A stretch of DNA of 64,000 nt from Phycisphaerae bacterium (lineage in GTDB: Bacteria > Planctomycetota > Phycisphaerae > UBA1845 > UTPLA1), in contig DATEMU010000005.1 in assembly GCA_035275405.1 (NCBI GenBank), positions 62,001 to 126,000 on the forward strand, written 5' to 3'. Under the pieces are notes generated by a model. The model worked only from the letters and a program-made list of their open reading frames with translations, did not search any database and was not told where the DNA came from. Position 1 is the stretch's first letter, and each line of letters starts with the position of its first letter. Position numbers and translations under genes: made by a program. Shown here in pieces: positions 45,314 through 54,192 of this stretch.

Positions 45314-47542
45314 TTAAACATCGTCACCATCGTCACGACCGTCACCAACCCGCGCCGCGGCGTCGGAAACGAGGTTTTCCGGTGACGATCGGACGGCGGA
45401 CTGTGACGATATTCTGCCAAAGTGTGACGATGTCGCGGCACATGCGAAGTCTTGATCGTCACGCGTAAGTCCTTGTAAATCCAAGTCCGGTGACGATGGT
45501 GACAGTTGTGACGATGTTTTCCGGGTATTTTCTAGCGAGATAGGCGTGCCGCGCCGCGTGTGTGCGCCAACGACGACGCTGATTCCGAACCGCCGCAGGT
45601 CGGGTGCCAACCGTCGCAAATCGCCGCAGACCTTTCGAGCGCTCTTGAGCCATTCCTTGGACTTGCGGGTCTTCTCGTCCGTATGGTGGTCCTCGAGTTC
45701 GGTTAGAAGCTCTTTGGCGATGCCCTGCCACCGGTCGCGATTACCCATCAGACCCACGATGGGCGGACCGATGATGGCCGACTCGATCGCGGCATGCGTC
45801 GAATCGCCGCGGCTTTCGAAATAGGCCGCCGGAATCGTTCCCGGCTTCCACCCGAAGGCGGGTTCGGCCGCTGTCACCCATTTGGCGAAGTCCGCCATAC
45901 GAGGAACACTCGACAGCTTGACCGTACCCTCGTTCCGAAGCGCGGTGCTAACGGCATCGAGGAGGGCCCCAAGTATCCGAGGGCGGGCGGCCTCGAATTC
46001 CGCCCAGAACGACTCTTCGTCCCAGCGGCTCTCGTCGTTTATTTCGGGCAGTAGGAGTGGAATCGAGCGATCCAAGAGGTCGGGCTTCGTGGCTACGTCG
46101 CTGATCCCGTTGAGCATTACGGGCCGGATGGCATCGAAGAGCTTTTCCTCGTCGTCCGTATAGAGTTCGCGCGTCGCGAAGCCTCCTCCCGTCGCCAGGC
46201 TGCAGAGCGAGTCGGACAACCATAGGGGTAATCCCGATAGGTTGTCATAAGCGACGATCCAGCAGTTGTTCGCCGCGATCATCAAGTCGCGGTCTTCCTT
46301 TGGCGGCCGACGAAGCGGAGTTTTATTTGGGTCGACCAGGAGCCGGCCGATCCGGCACGCCGTGGTCTTTGCGCTTCCCTGTTCGCCGTTGACAATCAAG
46401 ATGACAAACGGACGGCCGGAGCAAAATGCGGCGACCAACCACGCGATATAAAGCACCCATGTCCGCTGGTCCGGCATGTTCACGAAGGGACGAAGTTCAT
46501 CAATTGAGCCGCCCTGAATTGGCGTCGGAAGAGGTAACATTCCCTTTCGTCGTATGAATCGCACCGGCGGATGGTCATGCACGCACCAGCCGGCAGAGGT
46601 TATTTCGACGGCCTGCCATGTGTCGTTACTGAGATCCAGCCAGTTTGAATTTCCCACACGGCATAGGCGTACGTGGATCGCGTGCTCGGGACCTTCGAAC
46701 AAGGCCCTGCCGGCGATCACGCCGAGTCCGTCGGCCATGGCCTGACTGTTAGCTGCCTTTCTCCATCGCCGCCAATACTGATACGCAAGCCATTGACGAA
46801 ACGCGTTGCTTTTGACAGCCCAAGTTTCGCGGTGCCCCCGAACCATGATGGAGGCGTAGGCCTCTCCTTCACTTCCAGGTGTATGGAAAAGTTCCGCCTG
46901 CTCAGCCAGTTCAGCGACAAAATCGGCCTGCGATGGTCTCCGTTCTGGTACGCCATCATCGGACTCTGCAGGTTCCACACGCTTCGTCGGAACCCACACC
47001 GGGGCGTCGGCGATCAGTGCATCGATTTCGGCCTTCATGGCGTCTGGACTCTGGCCTGGGCGAGCGGCGATGAATTCGACAATATCGCCATGTTCGGGAA
47101 GTTCAGGTAATTCTACGATCTTGACGACAGTCGACGGATCAAGCCGGGTGAGAATCTCGGCGACGGTTTGGGCGTAGTGTCGCCCAGGCTCGTCGTTATC
47201 GAGCAATATGACTACTTCGCAGCCTGCCAGCGGCGACCAATCGGACATGTCCGCCGATCTAGCGCCGTGGGCGGACGTTGTAACTACAAGGCCGATGCCG
47301 CGAGCGGCTTCGGCGGATTTCTCGCCCTCGACGACAAAGACATGCGCGACCTCCGTCAATTCTCCGAGCCGGTAGAGCGGCAACTTGCCGGGCGGATCGC
47401 CGACGACCCATCCGCCGCTGACCTTGTGCAGCGGTCGATAGGTCTTTTCATCCTTGGCGGTGTCGATGCGCGCGACAGCAAAGACGTCGGACCCATCGGG
47501 ACCTTGGTAATACCATGTGCCGTTATGCTTACCATGGCAGCG
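45314..47542 (-). pseudogene. Mobile-element primase/helicase, main part after in-frame TAG
   Basis: A 689-aa open frame begins at ATG 47383, but in-frame coding similarity runs back to the TAG at 47543-47545. Early residues resemble a Toprim domain (FVVEGEKSAEAARG near the start and VVILLDNDEPG). The middle has a D5/P4-like helicase region with an ATP-binding motif in VNGEQGSAKTTACRIG. The C-terminus is low-complexity and overlaps iterons. This is the replication-type protein of integrative elements. Internal restart at 47383 would give an ATPase without its zinc finger and part of the Toprim fold. Confidence 0.7.
45320..45515. repeat. Iteron-like cluster of eight GTGACGAT motifs
   Basis: Eight exact GTGACGAT octamers (both strands) lie in 196 bp: 45320 and 45329 (minus), 45382, 45403 and 45424 (plus), 45455 (minus), 45490 and 45508 (plus). 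Three are spaced exactly 21 bp, two helical turns. Iterons beside a primase/helicase gene suggest a replication origin, though the repeats lie in the 3' coding end. Confidence 0.65.
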
Positions 47543-47854
47543 CTAGGCAAATTGATCCGGAGACGTCCAGACCTTTTTGGACTTTTGCATTGCGCCAACG
47601 CCGCCCTGGGCGCTAGGGCCGCCGCCCTGCTCCGCCCGCCGGAAGATACTGAACCCGCCCCGGGTCTTCTTACGGAAAACGTATCCCGATGGACACTGAT
47701 CGGCGTCCAACCGGTGACATTCCGCAACCGCGCCGTCGCGAGATCGCCGGCACCAATCGCCTTTGTCGCACACGACGCAAGGAGCCGTGGCGGTTACCGG
47801 AACAAAATTGGAGTTCTGGCTGGAACCGGCCACTAGAAACCCGCCTCCGCACAT
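47543..47854 (-). pseudogene. Primase N-terminal zinc-finger part before in-frame TAG
   Basis: The first 103 codons from ATG 47854. It has a zinc-finger-like segment (APCVVCDKGDWCRRS, then AECHRL) common in element primases, followed by a basic linker, and ends at TAG 47543-47545. Downstream codons in the same frame (RCHGKHNGTWYYQGPDG) continue a typical primase domain, so the break is a nonsense codon, not a shifted frame. It overlaps the DUF1580 gene by 22 bp. Confidence 0.65.
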
Positions 47855-48138
47855 TCGCGTTCGGCCTGTTCGATCTGGCGGAGTCGGGCTCGGTTGAAAT
47901 GAGGCGGAGGCGGTGCCTCGGATCGCGGCTTGGTCAGGCGTTCAAAGAACCGCTGCAGCGCCTCGAGCGAGGTGCAACAGGTGCCGCCGACCTGGATGGT
48001 TTCGAGGCGAATGCCTTTAAGCCCCCTCTCGGCCCAGCGATAAAGCGTCGCGATGTGTGGCTTCTTGCCGTGCCGCCGGCGCGGCAACTTGGCCGCCGCC
48101 TCGGTAAAGGTCGGGACCGTTTCAACGGAAATGTCGAT
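47833..48138 (-). CDS. DUF1580 protein, excisionase-like
   Basis: A 101-aa protein of DUF1580, a family I know mainly from Planctomycetota mobile elements. It starts MIDISVETV at ATG 48138, with GAGG about 9 bases upstream. A MerR/excisionase-like helix-turn-helix is visible (FTEAAAKLP, then HIATLYRWAERGLKGIRLE). It lies between the primase and integrase genes, the usual place of a recombination directionality factor, so it may have aided excision. Looks intact. Confidence 0.78.
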   Translation of the reverse strand: MDISVETVPTFTEAAAKLPRRRHGKKPHIATLYRWAERGLKGIRLETIQVGGTCCTSLEALQRFFERLTKPRSEAPPPPHFNRARLRQIEQAERECAEAGF

Positions 48139-48338
48139 CATTGGGCAATACCTCGTGTGGCCGCAAGACGTGGCCACTAGCGAAGTATTGCTTTCAGTCT
48201 TGGGTCACTGGGAGGTCTGGCCCAACTACTTTTTTTTGTTGTTCTGGGTGTGCCGTTTGATCGTCGTCGGCGAGCATCTGTGGATTCGCGCCACCCGTTC
48301 GCAAGCGCAGGAAAACGAGATTCCAGGCTCGGCGGTCC

Positions 48339-48887
48339 TTACGAAATCCATTGATGCTTGATACTTTGCGTATCGGTCGGCCTTATCAGCTTCGGTCCCG
48401 TACGCGCCGACGTGACCCTTCGCCCTCCTTCGATTACCTTTCGGCCGCTCACAACGTATGACTCGAATGGGCGAACCTGCAAACGTACTAAAGAAGCACC
48501 CAACGCTATGGCATGGACAACTGAATCGCGAATTCGATTCTTGGTCATCCCAATACGGAGGCAGTGGATGGTGTGCATTACATTGCGAGCGTCATGCGCT
48601 ATTGGAGGCGCATCATCAAGTATTTGGTGCGGGAATTCTGTCACACTTCGCTCTTCGTATATTGGCTGTTTCGCCGCCGTGTCGAACCTGACAAAGGTGT
48701 TGCATTTATACTTTGCTAGAATAGTTAGGCAATGTTCTCCATATTCTGCAAGGTTTTTCTCGATCTGCCATGCTCTAAACGCGTTGTCGAAGAAATCCTT
48801 CGCTGATTCGGGATCATTTGTTGCCGGACGGACTCGCACGGTTTGAAAGATTCCGGTCTTTTTCACAACTTCTCTGACTAGCGCCAT
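48339..48887 (-). CDS. Hypothetical 182-aa protein of the island
   Basis: Not recognised. GGAG precedes the ATG by about 9 bases. The protein is soluble, with a mixed alpha/beta composition and no clear motif (for example DFFDNAFRAWQIEKNLAEYG). Base composition of this stretch looks more AT-rich than the flanking genes, consistent with foreign origin. It sits between the DUF1580 and integrase genes on the same strand, so it is probably an accessory element protein, but no function can be assigned. Confidence 0.6.
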   Translation of the reverse strand: MALVREVVKKTGIFQTVRVRPATNDPESAKDFFDNAFRAWQIEKNLAEYGEHCLTILAKYKCNTFVRFDTAAKQPIYEERSVTEFPHQILDDAPPIAHDARNVMHTIHCLRIGMTKNRIRDSVVHAIALGASLVRLQVRPFESYVVSGRKVIEGGRRVTSARTGPKLIRPTDTQSIKHQWIS

Positions 48888-48932
48888 TGTCGGTTCTCCG
48901 TTGACTACAAAACCAAATTCACTATTGATATC

Positions 48933-49676
48933 CTACCCTACCCTTGCCATGATCTCCGCCGCCTTACCGCGATCGGCCTCGGCATAGATCTCTGTGACGG
49001 CCGCCGACCGGTGGCCCAATACGACCCGCGCCGCCTCAATCCCGAATTCCTTCCGCATCCGCGTCGCGGCGTTGTGCCGGAGCTGGTGAGGGTGCCAGCG
49101 GTGCGACAACTCCCACGATCGCGCCTCTTCCGACGACAAGCCGTCCGGGGGCGGGCATGCCTTGGCGCACCCCCGGTAAACGGCTCGCTTGTAGGATTGC
49201 ACGTCGTATCGCTCGCCCGGCTTGCGTTTCGGTCGCCGCCTTCGGCGATCGACTTGCGACGGCTGCACTTTCGACTTTCGATGCTGCCGTATTTCAATCT
49301 TCCGCTCGGCCTCCGCCTCGGCTGGGCTGAACAGGAAGGCCGAGAGATCGGCTTTCAGGAATGGCCGCACAACCGCCTGGGCGAGCGGACCGAGATAGAT
49401 CGAACGCATGTGGCCATGGTGCTGCGTCTTATGCGTTGGCGGAGTGTATTGCCAGATCTTGCCCGGAGTATCGATATCGCAGACTCGCATGACCACGACT
49501 TCGCCCGACCGCATTCCCGTTAGTCGCTGAAGCTGGATCATCGCGGCGACTTGACGCGAGACGTGGGGTAATACAGCATCGATGACGTTGTCGGCGACGG
49601 GCCGGACGATTCGAGGATTACGTGCTTCTGATCGTCCGTTCTTGAGTCCATCGACTGTTTGTAGCCCGTGATAGAC
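48933..49676 (-). pseudogene. Tyrosine integrase, catalytic part after in-frame TAG
   Basis: Starts right after TAG 49677-49679 and reads VYHGLQTVDGLKNGRSEARN, then the full catalytic domain. The first active-site Arg is in LTGMRSGEV, the His-x-x-Arg box is HPHQLRHNAAT, the third conserved His is in VVLGHRSAAVTEIY, and Tyr in that segment is the nucleophile candidate. All look intact. The next start codon is ATG 49541, which would drop about 45 linker residues. This is the site-specific recombinase that would excise and integrate the island at tRNA-Ala. Confidence 0.82.
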
Positions 49677-50156
49677 CTACGGCGCCACCAACTCGTTGCT
49701 GACCGCCCACTTAAACATCCGCTTGATCCGGCCGATCGCCGTATTAATCGTAGTGAGGCAAAGGTCGCTCTCGATCATTGCCTCGCGAACTGCCTTCAGC
49801 GCGAGCGGACCGAATGACGCAGCAGGAGTCTGGCCGTACAGGCGCTTGAGGTAGCGTGCAGCCATGTCGACGCCCGCGACTTCCTTAGTGACGCGCCCGT
49901 TTTTGCGATAATAAACGCGGGCATGTTGTCGATACCGACTGATGATCTCGACGACAAATAGGCCGGACTCGGTATCGGCCGGCGACGTGCGACCGGACGC
50001 CAGCCACTCACCGACGCGTCGGTCGTACTCCGACTTGCTCGCCGCTGAGGCGAATGGCCCGAGGTAATGATCATTGCCGCCAAGGCTGACGATCGCCTGG
50101 CCAGAGGCCTTGTGTTTTCGGTAGCGTGGTGTGTCCGTGATTTTTGTGCGAGACAT
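49677..50156 (-). pseudogene. Tyrosine integrase, N-terminal part before in-frame TAG
   Basis: The first 159 codons. ATG 50156 is chosen because AGGAG lies 8 bases upstream. It contains the arm-type/core-binding part, including a SAM-like helical domain (LTTINTAIGRIKRMFKWAVSNELVAP) that joins the catalytic domain. TAG 49677-49679 interrupts the link between the two domains. A palindrome sits about 30 bp upstream. The break, unless it is suppressed or a sequencing error, would make the integrase inactive and leave the island fixed. Confidence 0.82.
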
Positions 50157-50183
50157 GTGCGGTACTCCTGCGAGCAAGGCGGG

Positions 50184-50206
50184 ATAAAACGGTATTTACC
50201 GTTTTG
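50184..50206. promoter_or_regulatory. Palindrome upstream of the integrase
   Basis: ATAAAACGGTATTTACCGTT(TTG) is a near-perfect palindrome 28 bp before the integrase start. A nearly identical palindrome lies at 28392-28411 near the other island end (A/T difference at the centre). It may be an operator for the integrase promoter or an arm-type binding site. Confidence 0.55.
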
Positions 50207-50217
50207 TCCGCTGCTCA

Positions 50218-50347
<130 letters not shown>

Positions 50348-50397
50348 GTTGAGCGATAAACTTTAGCCTCACGCGGCCTTGTCTGCAAGTTTGACTC

Positions 50398-51396
50398 CTA
50401 TTCGGGCAGCGCATTGCGGACCTGCTCTCGGACCCGGCGACCCGCCGTTTCACTGGCATGCAGCGATTCCGTTCGGCTCATTTCAGTCAGACGGACCTTA
50501 CCGGAGCGACACTCGTTTATCCATTCCGTTGCAAATCGCCCGGATTGAACCTCTCCCAGGATCGCCTTCAGTTCCGCTCTCGTCTGGGGACCGACCAGCC
50601 TCGGCCCGCGCGTGAGCCCCCCATACGCCGCCGTGTTGGAGATCCGCCGGCGCATCCCCGCCAGCCCCTCGGCGTATTGCAAGTCCACAATCTGCTTGAC
50701 CTCGTGGATGCACTCCAGATACGCGATTTCCTCCGGGTACCCCGCCGCGACGAGCGTCTCGTACGCCGCCTTCATCAATTCGATGATCCCTCCGCACAGC
50801 ACCGTCTGTTCGCCGAAGAGGTCGCTCTCGCACTCCGCCGCGAACGTCGTTTCGATCATCCCGCCCTTGCCGCCGCCGATGCCCGCCCCCCAGGCCAAGG
50901 CGAGTGGTTTCGCGCTGCCGGTCGCATCCTGATGAACCGCCAGAATGCACGCCAGACCGCCGCCGCGAACAAACGCCTCGCGCACGAGCGAACCCGGTCC
51001 CTTCGGCGCAATCATGATGACATCCACGTCCTTCGGCGGCGTGATGAGCCCGAACCGGATCGCGAACCCGTGAATGAACCCCAGCGCCTGACCGGCGCGA
51101 AGTTGCGGGGCCACCTCGCCGACAAAGATCTCCTCCATCTGTTCGTCCGGGAGGGCGAAAATTAACAAATCGCCGAACTTTGTCGCCTCCGGGATGGCGA
51201 CAGGTTGGAACCCGTGCTGAATCGCCAGCGCATGATTGGGTCCGCCCGGTCGCTGAGCCACAACGACCCGCAACCCCGCGTCGCGGAGGTTTTGCGCGTG
51301 AGCCTGCCCCTGGGAGCCGTATCCGAGCACCGCGATGGTTCGTGACCGGAGCACCGACAAATCGGCGTCGGCTTCGTAATAAACGGGGAGCGGCAT
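50398..51396 (-). CDS. ilvC: Ketol-acid reductoisomerase
   Basis: A 332-aa class I KARI, which converts acetolactate or acetohydroxybutyrate to the dihydroxy acid in branched-chain amino acid synthesis with NADPH and Mg2+. The Rossmann motif is GYGSQGQAHAQNLRD; the catalytic domain has APKGPGSLVREAF, ETTFAAECESDLFGEQ and ECIHEVKQIVDL with acidic metal ligands. ATG 51396 is used because GGAGG lies 8 bases upstream and this gives the usual length. No ilvBN or leu genes are adjacent. It lies just outside the island. Confidence 0.95.
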   Translation of the reverse strand: MPLPVYYEADADLSVLRSRTIAVLGYGSQGQAHAQNLRDAGLRVVVAQRPGGPNHALAIQHGFQPVAIPEATKFGDLLIFALPDEQMEEIFVGEVAPQLRAGQALGFIHGFAIRFGLITPPKDVDVIMIAPKGPGSLVREAFVRGGGLACILAVHQDATGSAKPLALAWGAGIGGGKGGMIETTFAAECESDLFGEQTVLCGGIIELMKAAYETLVAAGYPEEIAYLECIHEVKQIVDLQYAEGLAGMRRRISNTAAYGGLTRGPRLVGPQTRAELKAILGEVQSGRFATEWINECRSGKVRLTEMSRTESLHASETAGRRVREQVRNALPE

Positions 51397-51606
51397 GGGT
51401 ACGGCCTCCAGTCGGAAAGTTCGGGTCGTCTGCAATGAAGCAGACGGCGGCACCGCCGCACATCATAGCCTTCTTGCGGGATTTGCCCGCGCCAGTTACA
51501 AGTGCCCATAATGGAACAGCCGACCCGTCGTAGGTGCCGCTCCAGGCTTGCATTATGATCGTCCGTGAGCCCCGGCGGCGGGCAGTGTTTTCGAGGGAGC
51601 GTCTCA

Positions 51607-53979
51607 ATGTCCGGATGGATTCTCACATGTACTTTGTTGTTCCTCGGGGCCGGTGATCCGCCTGACGCCAATGCGCAGCCCGCCGCTGCGCCACCGTCCG
51701 AAACCACGGTCACGCCGGTCTCTCCTGCCAGGTCGACGACGCCCGAAGTGCTTGATGTCGGAAGCTGGCTCGTCCACCTCGCCCGGCACCAGGGCCATCT
51801 CGTCGGTCGTTCTAATCCTCGCAGCGCCGCGCTGCACGTGATGGCGATGTTGGAGGCGGCGAAGGAAATCGCGCCGGACTGCGGCGAGGCCTACTTCTGG
51901 CTGCACGATTTGTATCAGCGCATGGGCCGCACGGCCGAGGCGAAGGTCGCCCTGGCCAATTACGTCCGGCTAACCCCAAACGACGACACCGCCCGCATCA
52001 AGCTCCTTTCAATGGAAATGGATGATCGCCAGACCGCCGAATCGCGCTCGGGCTTCATCGGAAATGAATTGAAAGCCAAGAACCTCTCACCGATCTACGA
52101 AAGCGAGCTGCATCGCTGGATGGCCAAGTTCTATTACGAGCGCGGCGAAAAAGAACCCGCCGGTCGCGAGATTGAGACGGCCCTGCGGCTGAATGCAATG
52201 AACGTCCCCGCGCGGCAGCTTGCGTATGAGATGTACGGCGAGACCGAGGCGGCGCTGCAGCGCGTGGAGATGGCACTGCAACTGATCGCCATGAATCCCA
52301 GCCAGGTCAATCTCGTCTGGGACCTCGCCGAGTTTCTCGATCGGCTCTCGATGCACAAGCAGGCCCAGGAGTGGTACAACCGGGCGATCGACCTGCATCG
52401 CCGCGCCGAGGCCGGCCCGCTTTCCGCCTCGCTCCTCCAAAAGCTCGCCATCTCCTACCTCGGTTCCGAAGATTACGCCAAGGCGGTGGAAACCGCGGAC
52501 GAGGCCCTCAAGGCCGACCCGAAATTCCAGCCCGCGCGGCTGCTGCGCGGCAATGCCCAGGCCAAACTCGGCAATGCCGCCGCGGCCAACGCCGATCAAG
52601 AGGAGGTCTTGAAAGTGTACCTGGCACGGGCCGGCGACATCGCCTCCAACAAAGACGGTGACGACGCGGCCGAAGTCGCCTGGTATTTTTGCTTTCATCA
52701 TCCTGATAAGGCCCTGGCCCTGCAGCTTTCAGAAATCGCCCTGACCAAGCGAAACCCCGGCTCGCTGGCGAGGCTGGCCCACGCCTACGCCCTGTCCATG
52801 AACGGCGAGGTAGAAGCGGCGGTCAAGGAACTCGAACCCCTCGCCGCGACGGACCAGATGGCCGCGCTCGAATTGGCGAAGATTCAGCTATTGCGCGGCA
52901 ACAAGCCCCAGGCCATCACCATCCTGCACAAGGCCGCGTCGATCCAACCCAGCGGCATCGCCTATAACCTGATCAAGGACACGCTCGCGCAGCACCAAGA
53001 GACGGCGTCCGTCCAGCCGCTCAACAACAAGATCGTCTCCGCTCTCGACAAGTTCCAGCGCGACGTCTTCGACTACTACCGCCGCACCGGCGATTTCCTC
53101 AAGGTCACGCTTCGTTTCGCGACCGATCGCCTGCCCGCCACCGGCCCGATCAACGTCGTCATCCGCCTGGAAAACGCCGGCCCCTTCCCCATCACCTTCG
53201 GCGAGGGCTTCATGGCCCGCCCGCTCCTCGCCGTCACCGCGAAGCTCACCGGTCGCGAGAACATCGAGTTCAAAGACTTCCTGCAAGTGCTCATGAACTC
53301 CCGGCCGGTCCTCAAGCCCGGCGACGCGATCGAGAAGACCGTCGCCATCGATGTCGGCCCCTTGCGCGAAAAATGGATCGCCCTGTCCACCGACCCGACG
53401 ACGATCGAAGTGACGGCCATGTTTGATCCCGTCTATCAGGACGGCGCCCTCGCCGCCGGTCTGGGCAGCATGGTCGTCGGCCCGATCAAAGGTGAGCGAA
53501 TACCGCTGGACACCTCGCCGTCGGCGTTCTCGTCGCTGGTGGAGCAGGCCACGGCCGGTGAGGATGCCGCCCGCGCCATCGCGGCCGAGTCCATTGGCGC
53601 ACACTTCGCGGTCGCGGCCCTCAATCAGCCGACGGCGATCCCGTACATCCAGCTACGTGCCGCCTATGCGAAGTTGCTGACCGACAAAGATTGGCGCGTC
53701 CGCGCCCGGGCGATGTGCGCGGCCGCTTGGGCACCGCTGGAGGAAAGTCTGACGAAGGCCGCCGCCCCCGCCGTCCGCGACGACAACGCCATCGTCCGCC
53801 TCTTCGCCGTCCGCCTCTTCGCCCTCCAGCAGGGCGACAAGTTCAAGGACGTCCTCGACCACATCAGCCGCACCGACCCCAGCCAAGCCGTCCGCACCCT
53901 CGCCCGCAGCTACCTGCCGGAAATGACGCAGGCGCAGGCGACGAACTCGACTCCATCGAACGAGAGCCCGACTCCGTAG
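51607..53979 (+). CDS. Exported TPR/HEAT-like repeat protein
   Basis: A 790-aa protein from ATG 51607, with GAGGGAG just upstream. A signal peptide (MSGWILTCTLLFLGAG) is followed by a Pro/Ala-rich linker, then about eight TPR-like repeats (residues about 60-470, for example YFWLHDLYQRMGRTAEAKVALANYVRL). The second half has a beta-rich region with NVVIRLENAGPFPITFGEGF and a C-terminal helical repeat resembling HEAT units (WRVRARAMCAAAW, AIVRLFAVRLFALQ). The function is unknown; it probably acts as a periplasmic scaffold. Confidence 0.82.
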   Translation: MSGWILTCTLLFLGAGDPPDANAQPAAAPPSETTVTPVSPARSTTPEVLDVGSWLVHLARHQGHLVGRSNPRSAALHVMAMLEAAKEIAPDCGEAYFWLHDLYQRMGRTAEAKVALANYVRLTPNDDTARIKLLSMEMDDRQTAESRSGFIGNELKAKNLSPIYESELHRWMAKFYYERGEKEPAGREIETALRLNAMNVPARQLAYEMYGETEAALQRVEMALQLIAMNPSQVNLVWDLAEFLDRLSMHKQAQEWYNRAIDLHRRAEAGPLSASLLQKLAISYLGSEDYAKAVETADEALKADPKFQPARLLRGNAQAKLGNAAAANADQEEVLKVYLARAGDIASNKDGDDAAEVAWYFCFHHPDKALALQLSEIALTKRNPGSLARLAHAYALSMNGEVEAAVKELEPLAATDQMAALELAKIQLLRGNKPQAITILHKAASIQPSGIAYNLIKDTLAQHQETASVQPLNNKIVSALDKFQRDVFDYYRRTGDFLKVTLRFATDRLPATGPINVVIRLENAGPFPITFGEGFMARPLLAVTAKLTGRENIEFKDFLQVLMNSRPVLKPGDAIEKTVAIDVGPLREKWIALSTDPTTIEVTAMFDPVYQDGALAAGLGSMVVGPIKGERIPLDTSPSAFSSLVEQATAGEDAARAIAAESIGAHFAVAALNQPTAIPYIQLRAAYAKLLTDKDWRVRARAMCAAAWAPLEESLTKAAAPAVRDDNAIVRLFAVRLFALQQGDKFKDVLDHISRTDPSQAVRTLARSYLPEMTQAQATNSTPSNESPTP

Positions 53980-54005
53980 AAAAATTGTCGCATCCGCCTT
54001 GGCCT

Positions 54006-54099
54006 GCCCCGGAGGGGCTTAGGACCGTAGCCACGGGTAAAGCGAAGCGAAACCCGTGGTTAGAGAACCCCCCCAAGTTCTTTCTGCCCCGGAGGGGCA
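54006..54099. repeat. GC-rich palindrome repeats
   Basis: GCCCCGGAGGGGC occurs at 54006-54018 and again within 54085-54099. Between them an 8-bp stem (CCACGGGT 54031-54038 / ACCCGTGG 54052-54059) forms a hairpin. They resemble REP-like dispersed repeats of planctomycete genomes and may also end transcription of the convergent genes. Confidence 0.5.
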
Positions 54100-54192
54100 G
54101 CGGAATTGCCCAAGGGCCTCTTGGATTTTGTCCGTAACGTGGCGTTGGAGGCTTGCGGTTGAAGGTTGGCGCGAGGGGTGCATGGCGTGCGG

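Noticed and set aside
45314-45540. Repeats as a CRISPR array
   Set aside because: Octamers occur on both strands with uneven spacing and no long repeat units or cas genes; iterons fit better.
18681-49679. Stop-codon reassignment or selenocysteine
   Set aside because: All three stop codons occur as breaks, and other genes end normally with each of them; no SECIS-like element or Sec context was seen.
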